The notes under the pieces: model-generated
Database searches by the model: none
What the model saw: only the letters and a program-made list of their open reading frames with translations
What the model was told of the DNA's origin: nothing
Shown: positions 24,548 through 35,141 of the stretch, piece by piece
Layout of the letters: each line of letters starts with the position of its first letter
How positions within the stretch are numbered: the first letter of the stretch is position 1
Program-made: the position numbers and the translations under genes
Origin: Siderastrea siderea
Taxonomy: Eukaryota > Cnidaria > Anthozoa > Scleractinia > Rhizangiidae
Reading direction: 5' to 3'
Assembly (NCBI GenBank): GCA_964030785.1
Contig: OZ034972.1
Location: 14,331,231-14,395,230 of the forward strand
DNA: 64,000 bases

Positions 24548-25372
24548 GTGAAATTCATCTCGTATAGAGGGAAAATGGCTTTTACCGGTAAAATAAGTCC
24601 AGGAAGTCGTGTGTATGTCCTGTTTGCAATGAAATGCAAACGCCTGAGAAAAAAGGACATTATCGAGCAAGTTAATATATCGCGGGCTTCACTTTATCAA
24701 ATTTTAAAGCAAAAAGAGGATGCGAAACGGAAGAAAGTGCGTGCAAGTGAGGACACCGTCTTTGGTCGGCCACGCAAACTAAGACCCCGAGAGGAGCGCA
24801 TGTTGCTGCCAAAAATTCATCCACTGAGAAAAGCAGAAGGGCAGTTTACTGTAAAGCGACTTATGCGAGAAGTAGGTATTAATTCCACTAACGTATCCTG
24901 CAGGACTATTCAACGTTTCTTATGTTCCAAAGGTTACAAAAACCTACACGCGAGACAAAAGGGACTCTTAACAGAACAGGATATTGTCAAGCGATTAAAG
25001 TTTGCACGGGAGATGAAACGCGAACATACTGAAGATTTTTGGACAAAAGAGATTGCAGTTTATTTAGATGGCGTAAGTTTTGTCCACAAATATAATCCCG
25101 CAGATCAAGCGCGTGCCCCTAAAGGACGTATTTGGCGAAAAGATGACGAGGGCTTAGCATTTGGCTGCAGCGCGAAAGGCTCGCATTGTGGGACAGGGGA
25201 AAGAGTAGCCAAATTTATGGTTGCTATAACCTATAGGGAAGGAGTCATACTCTGTGAACAACAAGTTAGTTATTCAAAGAAAAGGACAGCGAACCAAATA
25301 TTAAATGCGTTATTATCTGTAAATCATATATTTGAGTCTTTGAACAGTGCCGTCTCTCGCGTGACATTGTAG
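24548..25372 (+). pseudogene. Tc1-like transposase, C-terminally truncated
   Basis: An open frame of 274 codons starts at MKFISYRGKM or, more likely, at the next Met (MAFTGK). It has an N-terminal helix-turn-helix (KKDIIEQVNISRASLYQILK), a second one near GQFTVKRLMREVGI…RTIQRFL with a GRPRK-type linker, and a first catalytic Asp in IAVYLDGVSFVHKY. The motif GRIWRKDDEG follows as in cnidarian and fish Tc1 relatives. The frame stops at …NSAVSRVTL before the second Asp and the last acidic residue expected of a DD(E/D) core, so the protein is unlikely to be active. Confidence 0.75.
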
Positions 25373-25563
25373 CTCAGCTACGTCACTGTGAACTTGGGCG
25401 CGTGACCTTGCGTAATCGTTATATTTCCTTGCTTGAATGTGTATTTTATACTTAAAGTAATGGTGAACTTACCAAATAAATCAAACAAACATGTAGTGCT
25501 GTCTCTGTTTTAATATATGCTGTGAACAAAATGAATATATCAGCTATATTTCTCCAGTTTCAA

Positions 25564-25669
25564 CGAGTAACCACGATTAACCACGAGTAACCACTCATTA
25601 ATAAACAACATTATCTGAACACTTATTGTCTTTCTATTTGGTTACTCGTGGTTACCCGTGGTTACTCGT
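25564..25669. repeat. 106-bp hairpin of CGAGTAACCACG repeats
   Basis: The left arm has three CGAGTAACCA-type words and the right arm is its inverse (GGTTACTCG words), with a loop of about 45 bp. It abuts the 3' side of a minus-strand open frame. Confidence 0.75.
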
Positions 25670-25674
25670 TATCT

Positions 25675-25918
25675 CGGCGACGCTGTCATCGCTGTCTCCT
25701 CCAAGAACGAAAGACTGTCTTGCAGGAAAGCGGGCTTCATCTGCTTGACTGTACGTTATTAAGTACACTTTACGTACAGCACGAGCGTTGATCTCTTGCC
25801 GGTTTACTTCAGGCATCTCGGTACCAGTATGCTCCTGTGTTTCACTTGCTTCGGAGGAAGCTGAATCGTACTCATATCCTTTCATCATTTCCATAACGAC
25901 TTCAAAAAGGGAAAACAA
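25675..25918 (-). CDS. Putative first exon, unknown family (…KVYLITYSQADEARFP…)
   Basis: The frame starts MFSLFEVVMEMMKGYEYD, then an acidic Ser-rich stretch, then a block ending KVYLITYSQADEARFPARQ. I associate a YSQAD…FP.RQ block with a multicopy cnidarian family that continues into a replication-protein-like domain, but that downstream part is not here and the link is from memory only. The frame runs out in the CGAGTAACCACG hairpin, so the gene is either cut off or spliced to an exon I cannot find. Confidence 0.35.
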
Positions 25919-26187
25919 GTGTTATTATGCCTTGCGAAATTGATTATGAATGTGCTGAAGACGACAACAATCACTTTGAAAAGTGACATTTGATACGACC
26001 CAAAGATATCACGCACAAAATTCGTTAGCTAAAAACTTGATTTTTTAATGCTAAAAACTACTACACATGACAATTTTCTAAATCTGTACTTTACTTGGTA
26101 GATATTTCCTTAATATAAATATCGTGAAGACATGATAGCACCCCGTCCACAACAAAAAAGGCAATATAACAATATGACTACCTCGGA

Positions 26188-26450
26188 CAATGAGCGACAA
26201 AAGTAGTTGAGACATTTTCTAAAATGTAATGGCAGTGTACTCAGTTTCACTTTTTGCTGTTTGGAAAAGATTTTCAAACACAGATCCCCCCTCCCCCTAT
26301 CCAATGTTGTACCGGGATAAACGCTGGTTCCCACCTAGCAAATTCAACATTGTTTGGGGGGGATGGGGGTATATTCTAGTGGGTAAGGGGGATTTTAAAG
26401 CTAGGTATGCCATAAAAAGGGGAATGTCTCAACACTTTTGACGCTCATTG
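26188..26450 (+). repeat. Right 263-bp terminal block
   Basis: A direct repeat of 24112-24374. It is followed by TA, the outer target duplication. Confidence 0.85.
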
Positions 26451-26452
26451 TA

Positions 26453-26987
26453 GCTACTGGAATTTTCTGTTCATCCAAAAGAATTTCCCACCATTTTATC
26501 ATATTTCTTTCATTTATTTTTCTTTTTTTTTTCGTTTTGTTGCAATTTTAGATTATTACATGAGCTCATGGTTTCATGTTTTCAGTTTTTTTAAAATTTG
26601 TTTTTCAACAATAACTTGAAGTTTCAGGCAAACAAAGGCTTAAACGCCACGATCTGAAAAATTAATATCCGCCTACTGATTACTTAACACACTCGACCAA
26701 AACGGTGGTTAAACCCTATGTTCATCAGTGCCACCGTGTAGCCAGAGTTTGCCTCTGCTTGCCGAGCGTGTGAAAGGACCATGTTGTGCAACCGCGTTTC
26801 CAGGACTCTGTCCGTTTTTTTAAATTTTGGAGAGGCGGGAAAAAGTCCTGGGAACGAGGTTGATAGCACCATTCCATTCATTTATTCATTCTTCCGGTAT
26901 TTGTAAATATCATGTGTGCTTTCTTTCGTTCGTTCAATCGATCGTTCCGTTCGTGCGTGCCTGCATGCATGCGTTCTTCGATCACTC
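26453..26987. other. AT-rich spacer, no gene seen
   Basis: Contains T-rich runs near 26520 and a low-complexity approach to the microsatellite. No feature recognised. Confidence 0.3.
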
Positions 26988-27112
26988 GCTCGCTCGTCGG
27001 CTTGCTCGCCCACTCGCCCATTCATTCATTCATTCATTCATTCATCCATCCATCCATCCATCCATCCATCCATCCATCCATCCATTCATTCATTCATTCA
27101 TTCGTTCATTCA
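26988..27112. repeat. (CATT)n/(CATC)n microsatellite
   Basis: Blocks of CATT, then CATC, then CATT again. The histidine/proline/serine-rich frames across it are repeat artefacts. Confidence 0.95.
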
Positions 27113-27310
27113 AGTACGATAAAAAAGCAATGCTGGTTCAACGGTAGGGAAACTGTATATTTACCAATATTTCAAAAAGCCCAGTCTTTCTTCTTCAGGG
27201 TCTTAGAGCAAATGTAAGACCCTGAAGAAGAAAGGCTGTGCCTTTTGAAATATTGGTAAATATACAGTTTCCCTACCGTTGAATCAGCATTGCTTTTTTA
27301 TCGTACTTGG
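27111..27310. repeat. 200-bp near-perfect hairpin between two microsatellites
   Basis: The left arm begins CAAGTACGATAAAAAAGC and the right arm ends with its inverse. The arms are about 95 bp with few mismatches and a loop of about 10 bp near 27210. No coding content. It is compact enough to be a snap-back MITE or a source of long hairpin RNA. Confidence 0.85.
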
Positions 27311-27396
27311 TTCTTTATTTTTTGCTGGTTAGATCCTTTACTACAGGATCCGGTACTTTTATTTTGTTACGGTGGTCCATGCAAAGTTTACTGTTT

Positions 27397-27743
27397 CATT
27401 CATTCATTCATTCATTCATTCATTCATTCATTCATTCATTCATTCATTCATTCATTCATTCATTCATTCATTCATTCATTCATTCATTCATTCATTCATT
27501 CATTCATTCATTCATTCATTCATTCATTCATTCAGTCAGTCAGTCAGTCAGTCAGTCAGTCAGTCAGTCAGTCAGTCAGTCAGTCAGTCAGTCAGTCAGT
27601 CAGTCAGTCAGTCAGTCAGTCAGTCAGTCAGTCAGTCAGTCAGTCAGTCATTCATTCATTCATCATTCATTCAGTCAGTCAGTCAGTCAGTCAGTCAGTC
27701 AGTCAGTCAGTCATTCAGTCAGTCAGTCATTCAGTCAGTCAGG

Positions 27744-27791
<48 letters not shown>
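27397..27791. repeat. (CATT)n-(CAGT)n-(CAGC)n compound microsatellite, about 395 bp
   Basis: About 140 bp of CATT, then about 110 bp of CAGT, short mixed blocks, then CAGC. The one-base steps between units suggest substitution followed by slippage. Open frames of up to 194 codons cross it in all plus frames and are not genes. Confidence 0.95.
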
Positions 27792-27849
27792 TTTCGATAC
27801 AGTTTGCCGCTTTAGCAGCAAACGAATTCTTGTCACGCAAATGTAAGCG

Positions 27850-28599
27850 AGTGGAAACAGATGTTTGTTTTTAAGAAGGCTTAAAGTACCAGGAATGTTA
27901 ACTTTTCAAGGTAATAAGTTAATTTCCTTGCTATAAAACATGTTATTTTGCAGTACAAGGAGGGAAATACTCAAATACGACCCTTGTGTGACGTACAGAT
28001 GACTGCATTGACTTTTCGACCTGTGGTTGAGATGTAATTTATTCGGTGTCGGATAACGAAAGCTAGAATCAAAGCTTCTTCTTTTAGCATCTATTTTACG
28101 ACGAATACCCAAAGGTAGGATGTTTTTTCATCAAAATAAAAAGTATTTTAAGTTACAATGTGTCTGATGTCTGATAATGAACTGTAGAAGGTTTTGTGAG
28201 CTGATTTTTGATTGATGTTGGGTTTATTTATAGTGACGTTTGTTTGTAGTACAAATTGGTTGCGTTGCCAAAATTGACTCATCGTTTCCGTCTCTCAACG
28301 GGACACTTTTGTCGGGCCGCGGAAGAAATTTTCACACAGCATTATATGAAGTAGAAGCTTAACGAACATCGTAGTTTTGGCTTGAAATTCAATGTACCAG
28401 TGGGCTTTCTATGGTTTAGAAATTAGCTAAAATTTGCTTATCAGCTAGAGTGCTTAGAGCGGGGTAGATAAAACAGCTAGAAAGATATAAAATTTAAGAG
28501 CTTTTCCCAAATAAACTACAGTTTTGGAAAGAGCAGGAATGGTGTTATGATTTGTTAAAAGTACATTGGTAAACATTACCGCGTTTAGCTGTACGAGCG
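27850..28599. other. AT-rich spacer, no gene seen
   Basis: No coding or repeat structure recognised. Confidence 0.3.
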
Positions 28600-28815
28600 A
28601 AACGAAAATGCACCATTTTACACTTTTTTGATGGCGGCGGGAATCCAAAATGGCGATTTTCAGACTTTCCTCGATTTTGAAAAAACTAAAGCGCTTTAGG
28701 AACTTTTAATTGCATTTTCGAAAATAACTCACTAAAGGGTTTATTTAGGCAAAATATGAAGAAATTGAAAATTTCACAACTGGCGCCGGGTTTTCGATAT
28801 TTACAGACACTGGCT
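28600..28815 (+). repeat. Diverged direct repeat, copy 1 (copy 2 near 32790-33035)
   Basis: Shared order of words: AAAATGCAC, ACTTTTAATT, AAAGNG, TCTCGATATTT or TTTCGATATTT, and GGCNCTTAA. Similarity is patchy, so this is an old duplication or two members of one repeat family. Confidence 0.5.
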
Positions 28816-29690
28816 CTTAAAATTAACCAAAACTATTGAATTGCAGGGAATGAGAGTGACAACATTATCGACGGGTTGGTGTAAAAAGATTCGTATCACT
28901 TTGAGTACAGTCGCTTCGAGTGTAACTTACATGTTCTCTGTATTTTGATGTCAGTTTTAGCGACGAACCAGTACAGAGGATGATTCTATGTTTGAACTGG
29001 CGAGAATGAATCTTTGTTTAGGGTACGAAAACGTAGAATACGGCTTGAAGATTTAAACCGACCGCTGCTTAACTGTTAGGACTGGCCATCGAATTTTGAA
29101 TTGACTTTAATGGCGTTCATATTTGAGTTACAATCTAGATTCATTTATCGTTTGCAGAAAGAAGTGAGTGAAATGACTGCAATATTAAGCTGTTTTTCAA
29201 TTAAAAAGAAAATACCCCGGAGAAGAATTATGGAGAATAGCTCAATATTCCAGTCACTTCACTCAGTTCTTTCTCAAACCATAGATGAATCTACATTGTA
29301 ACTCAAATATGAACGCCATTAAATCAAAATCAGTTCAAAATTCGATGGTAAGTGCTAAAAATAATTCAGGGCGGTCAGTTTCAATTTTCAAGGCGTATTC
29401 TACGTTTTCATACCGTAAACAAAGATTCATTCTCGCCATTTGCAAACATAGAATAATTTTCTGTCACTGGTTCGTCGCTAAAACGTCAAAATACACAGAA
29501 CATTCACTCTTGGTTTTGATAATAACACTCGAAGTGACTGTACTCAAAGTGATACGAATCTTTTTACACCAACCTGTCGATAACGTTATAAACCTCGTGA
29601 TCCTTAACATTATCGTCGCTCACATTACCTGCAAAACAACAGTTTTGGTTAATTTTGATAAACAGAAACTCAGTAATTCCAAAACTCGGG
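28808..29690. repeat. Fold-back repeat, arms of about 400 bp
   Basis: The left arm from AAAATTAACCAAAACT pairs with the inverse on the right (AGTTTTGGTTAATTTT near 29640). The axis is near 29215. GATTCAT at 29138 pairs with ATGAATC at 29285. Arms show indels, so it is not recent. Confidence 0.75.
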
Positions 29691-29817
29691 AAAAACTGAC
29701 AGATAAATATTCTTACCTTCCATCTTTCGCTTACCACGTCCAGTCGTCGTCTCTTTGCCGTACTGCGCAAATTCCAACTTATTTTTTTAGATATTACCGC
29801 TGACCATTATTTTTCAT

Positions 29818-29872
29818 TCCCCGTTCCCCGTTCCCCGTTCCCCATTCCCTATTTCCCATTCCCATTCTCCGT
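29818..29872. repeat. CCCCGTTC minisatellite
   Basis: Seven or so short units of the TTCCCCG / TTCCCAT type. Confidence 0.7.
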
Positions 29873-29877
29873 TTTAG

Positions 29878-31930
29878 TAACATCCCACAAGAACAACTTG
29901 AAACCATTTCTTCTAGTACGCTGAGCTGGTGTGGGGTACTTTTCTTGTAAGTTTCAAAGGAGGTGTTTACAAGTCAAAACGCTCGCAGTGAAACTAAGAA
30001 AGTCCAAGTTTCCGGTTGCCGTTCTTTGTGAATGCCATCAGCGCAGATGTCGTACTGGTCGTACACAGTGAGATGTTCCAATTGAAACCTTGAGAGGATA
30101 TCTTGTCTTGCTGTAGTCAAATTGGTTCATTTTATTTTATTTTTTTATGAGGGGAGGTATGCTAGGGGTCATTTGCAGATTCAGATATTTTATGGTCGGA
30201 CCATTTATTTTAGAGGGGGTGGTTGGAAAAATAAGAAAAGTTTGATTTGGAAAGCTTTTGTACAAGGAGCGCTGCAAAAGCTTTGTCGCAAGAAGAAAGT
30301 AAAGAAAGTAACTAATTCGGGAGAATTGTGAATATCTTTTCCAATCGCTGCTAGGCCTTGCACCGTCGTAGGAAGGTGTTGAATGATACCTGTGCTGAAA
30401 TCTCAACAGCCGTCTGAATCCTTAGGCTTTGCCACACGGATCGAGTTCCAAACGGTTCCGGTTCTGATAGGTCTTCTGAAACTGCTATCAGTACCGTCAA
30501 TCCGGTCCAGTAAAGGTCCGGTTTTTGGACCCGCAAAAATGTAGGAACCGTTCCGGTCCCATATTGGACAGGTACTACGTGAACACCTTGACCGGTTCGT
30601 TTTGGTTCCAACAGCGTAATTTAGGCTTGGGCACTAGTTAAATTTATCGCGTGTATCAGTGTTGTGTTTTTGATTAAACTCATCCAGAAATTTAAAGAGA
30701 GACCATACTACTGTCTGCAATAGCATAAATGCCACATAACTTATTGTAATTCTGGTTTTAAAGCTTGAAAAGGTTAAAAGCTTGTGTATTTTGGTGATGT
30801 ATTTTGTAATCGGCAGGGATGGGGTAATTTACTATCTGGCCAGAGACCTTTGGCTTCTTTCAATCCATAGATTCAGGCTTCTTCGATCGTCTTTCACGTG
30901 TTTTGGTCTGCCGTTGGATACCTTATTGGTACAAACAGCTGATTTTCTCACGTTGGTCCAGAAGTGGACTGGTACCGGACCATTTCTGTACTGGTTCTGT
31001 GTGAACAGATGCTCATAAATGAAACGGTCCTACGTGAACAGATCTGGTCTGCTCCAGAACCATTTGGAAACTGTTCTGTGAGAACATAGCCTAAGACGTT
31101 GTTCGTAAGTTTGGGAGAGGGATGGGCCTTAAGAGAAGAAACAAAGAAAGCTTCCCGCTTCGATGGTAAAAAAAAAGTCTACCTCGAAAACAAAGTTCAA
31201 TATTGGCCATTCATCAAGAAGGAAAGTGGACGCAGAGGCAGTACCGTGGGATGAAATAAGCCGGATCGCTAGGTTCCGGGGAGGTGCCTGACGGCCCAGC
31301 ATTAGCCACTGCGTTCTTTTAGGGTCTAGCGGCAAACGATTTCCGTACCTTTGAAAAATAAACCTCTTTGAGTACAGCGAGACAAGATATCCTCTCAAGG
31401 TTTCAACTGGAACATCACATCGTGTACGACCAGTACGACATCTGCGCCATGAGCAGCAACCGGAAACTTGGACTTTTTTAGTTTCACTGCGAGCGCTTTG
31501 AATTGTAACTCCTTTAAAACTTAGAAGGAAAGTACCCTACATCAGCCTACTAGAAGAAATTGTTTCAAGTCGTTCTTGTGGTGGCCCTTTTGTTAACTGA
31601 ATGTGTCCCAATAGACGTAAAATAGCACTCACACGTCCATTTAAAACAGATCAAAGACAATAAGAGAAGAATCATTAAATTTTTGCATTTTTCTGCAGAG
31701 ATATTATGATTATGAGTTATCTATTCATTTTTTTCTGTAACTAAAAGCTTTGCTTGAATTTCCTTTCCCTGGTGTTTTTGTGGTCTTTCTTCCGCAAAAG
31801 CTTTGCGGGAATATTTCGTTTTTCCAACCTCCCCCTCTAAAATAAATGGTTCGACCGTAGAATATTTGAAACTGCAAATGACCCCTAGGATCCCTTCCCT
31901 CATTAGAGAAATTTCACCTCGCATAGATAC
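29878..31930. repeat. Two interleaved inverted-repeat pairs (A-B … A'-B')
   Basis: Segment 29878-30125 is the inverse of about 31360-31595, and 30140-30320 is the inverse of about 31730-31930. The order is A, B, core, A', B' rather than the nested order of a simple fold-back, so the structure has been rearranged. Confidence 0.65.
30420..31092. mobile_element. Probable MITE with TTAGGCT termini inside the interleaved repeat
   Basis: The left end TTAGGCTTTGCCACACGG and inverted right end TTAGGCTATGTTCTCACAG are imperfect inverses, continuing into TTCCAAA(C/T)GGTTC(C/T)GG. Several GGTTCCGG-type words occur inside. No coding sequence. Confidence 0.5.
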
Positions 31931-31934
31931 ATTC

Positions 31935-33343
31935 TAAACGGCTATTAACCGGAAAACTAATATTTATGTTCAAACAAGGGCTCCTTGTGGTAGTCACTAC
32001 GTCACGCTATTCCATATCGTGCCTATCAGGAAAAGCTCAGATTTCATGTGGCACATTTATGCTAATTTAAATACGGAGTGCATAGTTTGGCATGGTTTGA
32101 AAAAGGTTCGGTAACATTTGGTTTTTTATGCTACAAATTATCATAACTTATCCAACCAACAAGTCTGGCAAAAGAAGTGATAACCTAAGCCAGGAGATTT
32201 ACAAGATGATGTCTTAAGGTGAGAGTATCTTTGATTTATCAGTTTAGATCAACGAAATAATGTTGTTACATTATAATTAAATTTGCATTGTACAAACGTA
32301 ATCTGAGTTGCCCCTAAGCCATAGTAACATAGTTACCTCTAAGTGAAAAGTATATATTTCTAATTTATTAACCTATTCAAAACAAGGTGCCAGAGAAACC
32401 TCTTTTTTTGACTGCTTTAGTGCAACCGATGTGGCTCGCCGTTGCGTGATAGCGGCAGTTCTACCGAAATGCTCAAAATGCTCTCCACACTTTTTATTCT
32501 CGACGCGTCGCTTTTAGCGGGCCAAAAACGACACTTTCAGAGAGTACAAACGATTGATTGAGCTTACAGTTGATGTATATTTTTGGTCTGAAAAACATAT
32601 GCTAGGTCAGTTATAAGACTCTGAAGTTGACCCAAATTTCACTTTGACTTTGAACCCTTCAATGTTAGCATCTTCAACAGGTCAACAAGCAGACTGAAAA
32701 TGCAAATTTATATCCGTTTTTTTATATTTTTAGATAGAGGAAAGAATGATGTACTTTTGAGCCAAATGGTAAAACGGGAACGATTTCCATTGTTGCGTAC
32801 CAGCTTGCTAAAAATGCACGATTTTCCCTTGTTTCCGGGGGGCGCAAGCAAGCTTCTAGCCGTATTTTGAACTTTTGTAATTTTTGGGAAACCCAAAAAG
32901 CGGATGAGCTTTTAATTATGATTTTGGAAATTAGTTTACCAAAGAGGTATTTTTGGTGAAATAAAATGAAATATGAAATTTCGCTTCTGTCGTGGGATTC
33001 TCGATATTTCTGGTCAGGCGCTCTTAATTATTGTCATCAAAGATCATGGCCTTTACGACCGGAAACACAGCATAAAGTTTTTCATCAACTTTCTTTCTTG
33101 TACATGTGTGGGTTATGCCTGAACAGTGACGTCTGAGAATGTGTTGTATCTAGGGCACACGTCGCTAACTACAAGAACACATCCCCACGCCAATTGCAAC
33201 ACACTAGGATAAACTATCAAAACAGCACGGCAAGATTTTATCAACCACTGGTATGTATTGTGTTTTTACATATATATGTTTCAAGATCTTTCAAGGCCTT
33301 CCCGCTTCTCTGTCGACGACGGTTTTTTCTTGACAATTCTACA
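31935..33343. other. AT-rich spacer, no gene seen
   Basis: Holds copy 2 of the diverged direct repeat (32790-33035). No gene recognised. Confidence 0.3.
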
Positions 33344-33686
33344 TGAGCTGATAAGTAAACATTTCTTTAATTCTGATAATGTCAAGTCTACAATCTTGCT
33401 TTTGATCCTTCGTGTTTTTGGAATCGTAAATGAAACTACGATTATATTCAGTTTAGAGGCAGCGTTTACGAATTGGGAAAAACAACGTCAGCTAGTAACT
33501 GTTTACAATTACAGCAGTTTTTCTAAACATTCATTAAACGGGTACTTAACATCTTGTATCCTTACTTACATCTAGAGTAATTATAATAATGAAAGGAATT
33601 TAGCACAGGAAATACATTTGTCGGGTTAACTGAATGTATTACGGGGATTCGCTTCATCGGACAAAAGCAAAAAGGAATGTGTGTTA
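33344..33686 (+). repeat. Left part of tandem unit 1, split by transposon
   Basis: 343 bp, almost identical to 61952-62294 with a handful of substitutions. It ends in TTA, the target site of the large element. Confidence 0.9.
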
Positions 33687-33908
33687 TGTATCAGTCAATT
33701 CCAAGCGAGATCATCCCCCCCCCCCTGGCAACCCCCGGGCATTTGACCTCCTTTCTTGCCCAAATGGTGGGGAATTTGACACGAACAGAAGCCCGGACCG
33801 TCGGGCATTTGACCGTCGACAAAATGTTGCTCAGCGGTTAAGACTAAAAGTTATCTTGTGCTTCATATAACGCGTCATAACTCCACATGGTGGGATCAGC
33901 TATTCAGT

Positions 33909-34836
33909 ATGCCGTTGTACGAATTCTGGTCTGCTAAAAAGGACGTCAGGAAATCTGTCGTTGCAGTTGATTTCTTGGATTTTGTATCAAAAGGTAAGCT
34001 GTTTTAAATACCTTAAACTTTTTAATAGCGGGATTCGTTGGCATCCGCCGAGTGAGCCGCCAGGAGTGATGGAAGAAATTCGCTTGTGTAAATAAAAGTC
34101 GGGTGTCGCTGGTTTTCGAAGGGCCTGACCAAAAGATCGAACATTTTCATTAATATCAAGTTGGGTGAAAATTTCTGATTGACAAAAGTTTAGATTGTTG
34201 TGTGATAAATAGTGTGGTGAAGTTGTAAACAACAGAAACGACTTGAAATGCGAATCCGTGGACGAGGTCGCCGTGTAAAACTTCACGTAATTAAAGCTCT
34301 ATGGTTGACACATCCTATAAATTTGCTTATAACACTCAGCGGGCTTTTGATTTGTATTAAAAAAATCGTTTTTGTGGATAACTCGCGTACGTTTCAAGTT
34401 TAGAAAATATTTTTTTTTGGAAATTGCGTATCAACTTGAAATTATTAATTTGGCTTGAATTTTGTTTTTGGAAAAATAACAAGACTCTAGTCAAAGACAT
34501 TGAAACTATATTACGCTAGCGGGAGAGTAGTTGGTTATTTTTATAATCATCAAATATTGTCTTAAACCGGTTCCATTTCTTTATTGTACAATGAAAACTT
34601 TCTTAGTCTGACTTCAATTGAACTCATATGGCGCTTGTGTACCACAGGGAAGGAAAAGCTTGGGTTTTCGAAAGAACAAGAGGTACAAATCATCACAGAA
34701 GATAATGGGACGGAAGTTGAGGTTGACACTTTTGCTGAGTTTCCACCTGCCACAGTGTTTCTTTTCAAGTCTGCTTCTGTGGATTCTCTCCAACAGAGCG
34801 GCGAGGACACTGCAGGAAGCAAGATGACCCTCAAAG
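33909..34836 (+). CDS. Exons 1-2: CIDE-N-like domain
   Basis: Exon 1 (33909-33993) starts MPLYEFWSAKKDVRKS and ends at AAAAG|GTAAGC. Exon 2 (34648-34836) follows acceptor ACCACAG and ends at CTCAAAG|GTGTTG. The joined sequence reads …RKSVVAVDFLDFVSKGKEKL…, then VQIITEDNGTEVEVDTF and PATVFLFK. The order basic RKSV, then KEKLG, then EDNGTEVE, then TVFLF is that of the CIDE-N (CAD) domain, a protein-interaction fold from apoptotic nucleases and DFF45. Its use at the N-terminus of a transposase is unusual. Homology is by eye; a profile search would settle it. Confidence 0.65.
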
Positions 34837-34985
34837 GTGTTGTATTGACATAATCAATTTTTACTATATACTATCTGATCTCATTTCTTTAAAAATACCT
34901 ACCGTGCTTTAAGGAAGTACAGGACGTTATTTTTATTACCTTACGAATAGTTGATTTATTATGTTCATTACTTTTCTCTTTTTAG

Positions 34986-35134
34986 CGCCGAAAAACCTCA
35001 GTGAAGATGTTATTAACAAAAATTCTAAGATTTATGGCTTTAACAAGGAATCTGCAAAATTGTCAGACTGGCAAAACGCAGTCAATGCGGCAGCATTGGA
35101 GTTGGCAAAAAATGACCCCAATCTGTTGTACAAC
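34986..35134 (+). pseudogene. Exon 3, left half, before the giant insertion
   Basis: After acceptor TTTTTAG the frame reads APKNLSEDVINKNSKIYGF, LSDWQNAVNAAALELAKND and ends LLYN. The next bases are the terminus of the giant element (CCCTGCAAAAAAGAGCC). The frame stays open through the GGAAAGCC array, but those codons are repeat-derived. Confidence 0.75.
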
Positions 35135-35141
35135 CCCTGCA

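Larger units (their letters stand above)
24112..26450 (+). mobile_element. Tc1/mariner-type composite element with 263-bp terminal blocks
   Basis: Outer ends CAATGAGCG…CGCTCATTG are flanked by TA at 24110-24111 and 26451-26452, the Tc1/mariner target duplication. Two 263-bp blocks (24112-24374 and 26188-26450) look identical and lie in direct orientation. Each block is itself bounded by the inverted word CAATGAGCG(A/T)CAAAAGT. The inner ends are not flanked by TA, which argues against two independent MITE insertions. Between the blocks are a truncated transposase, a small hairpin and a minus-strand open frame. Confidence 0.7.

Noticed and set aside
24112..26450. LTR retrotransposon interpretation of the two 263-bp direct repeats
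   Set aside because: The internal gene is a Tc1-type DNA transposase, the flank is TA, and there is no primer-binding or polypurine signal.
26988..27791. CRISPR-like array
   Set aside because: Simple 4-bp repeats without spacers in a eukaryotic sequence.
27290..27874. Long open frames rich in His-Ser-Phe-Ile and Ser-Gln-Val across 27.3-27.9 kb
   Set aside because: They are translations of CATT/CAGT/CAGC microsatellites, open in all three frames.
29564..29770. Two-exon minus-strand gene in the fold-back (MRSTAKRRRLDVV… plus NVSDDNVKDHEVYN…)
   Set aside because: Splice-like sites are present but the exon phases do not match and no homology is recognised.
33258..33575. 105-codon frame overlapping tandem unit 1
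   Set aside because: It starts outside the repeat unit, has no recognisable domain, and the copy in unit 2 lacks the same start.
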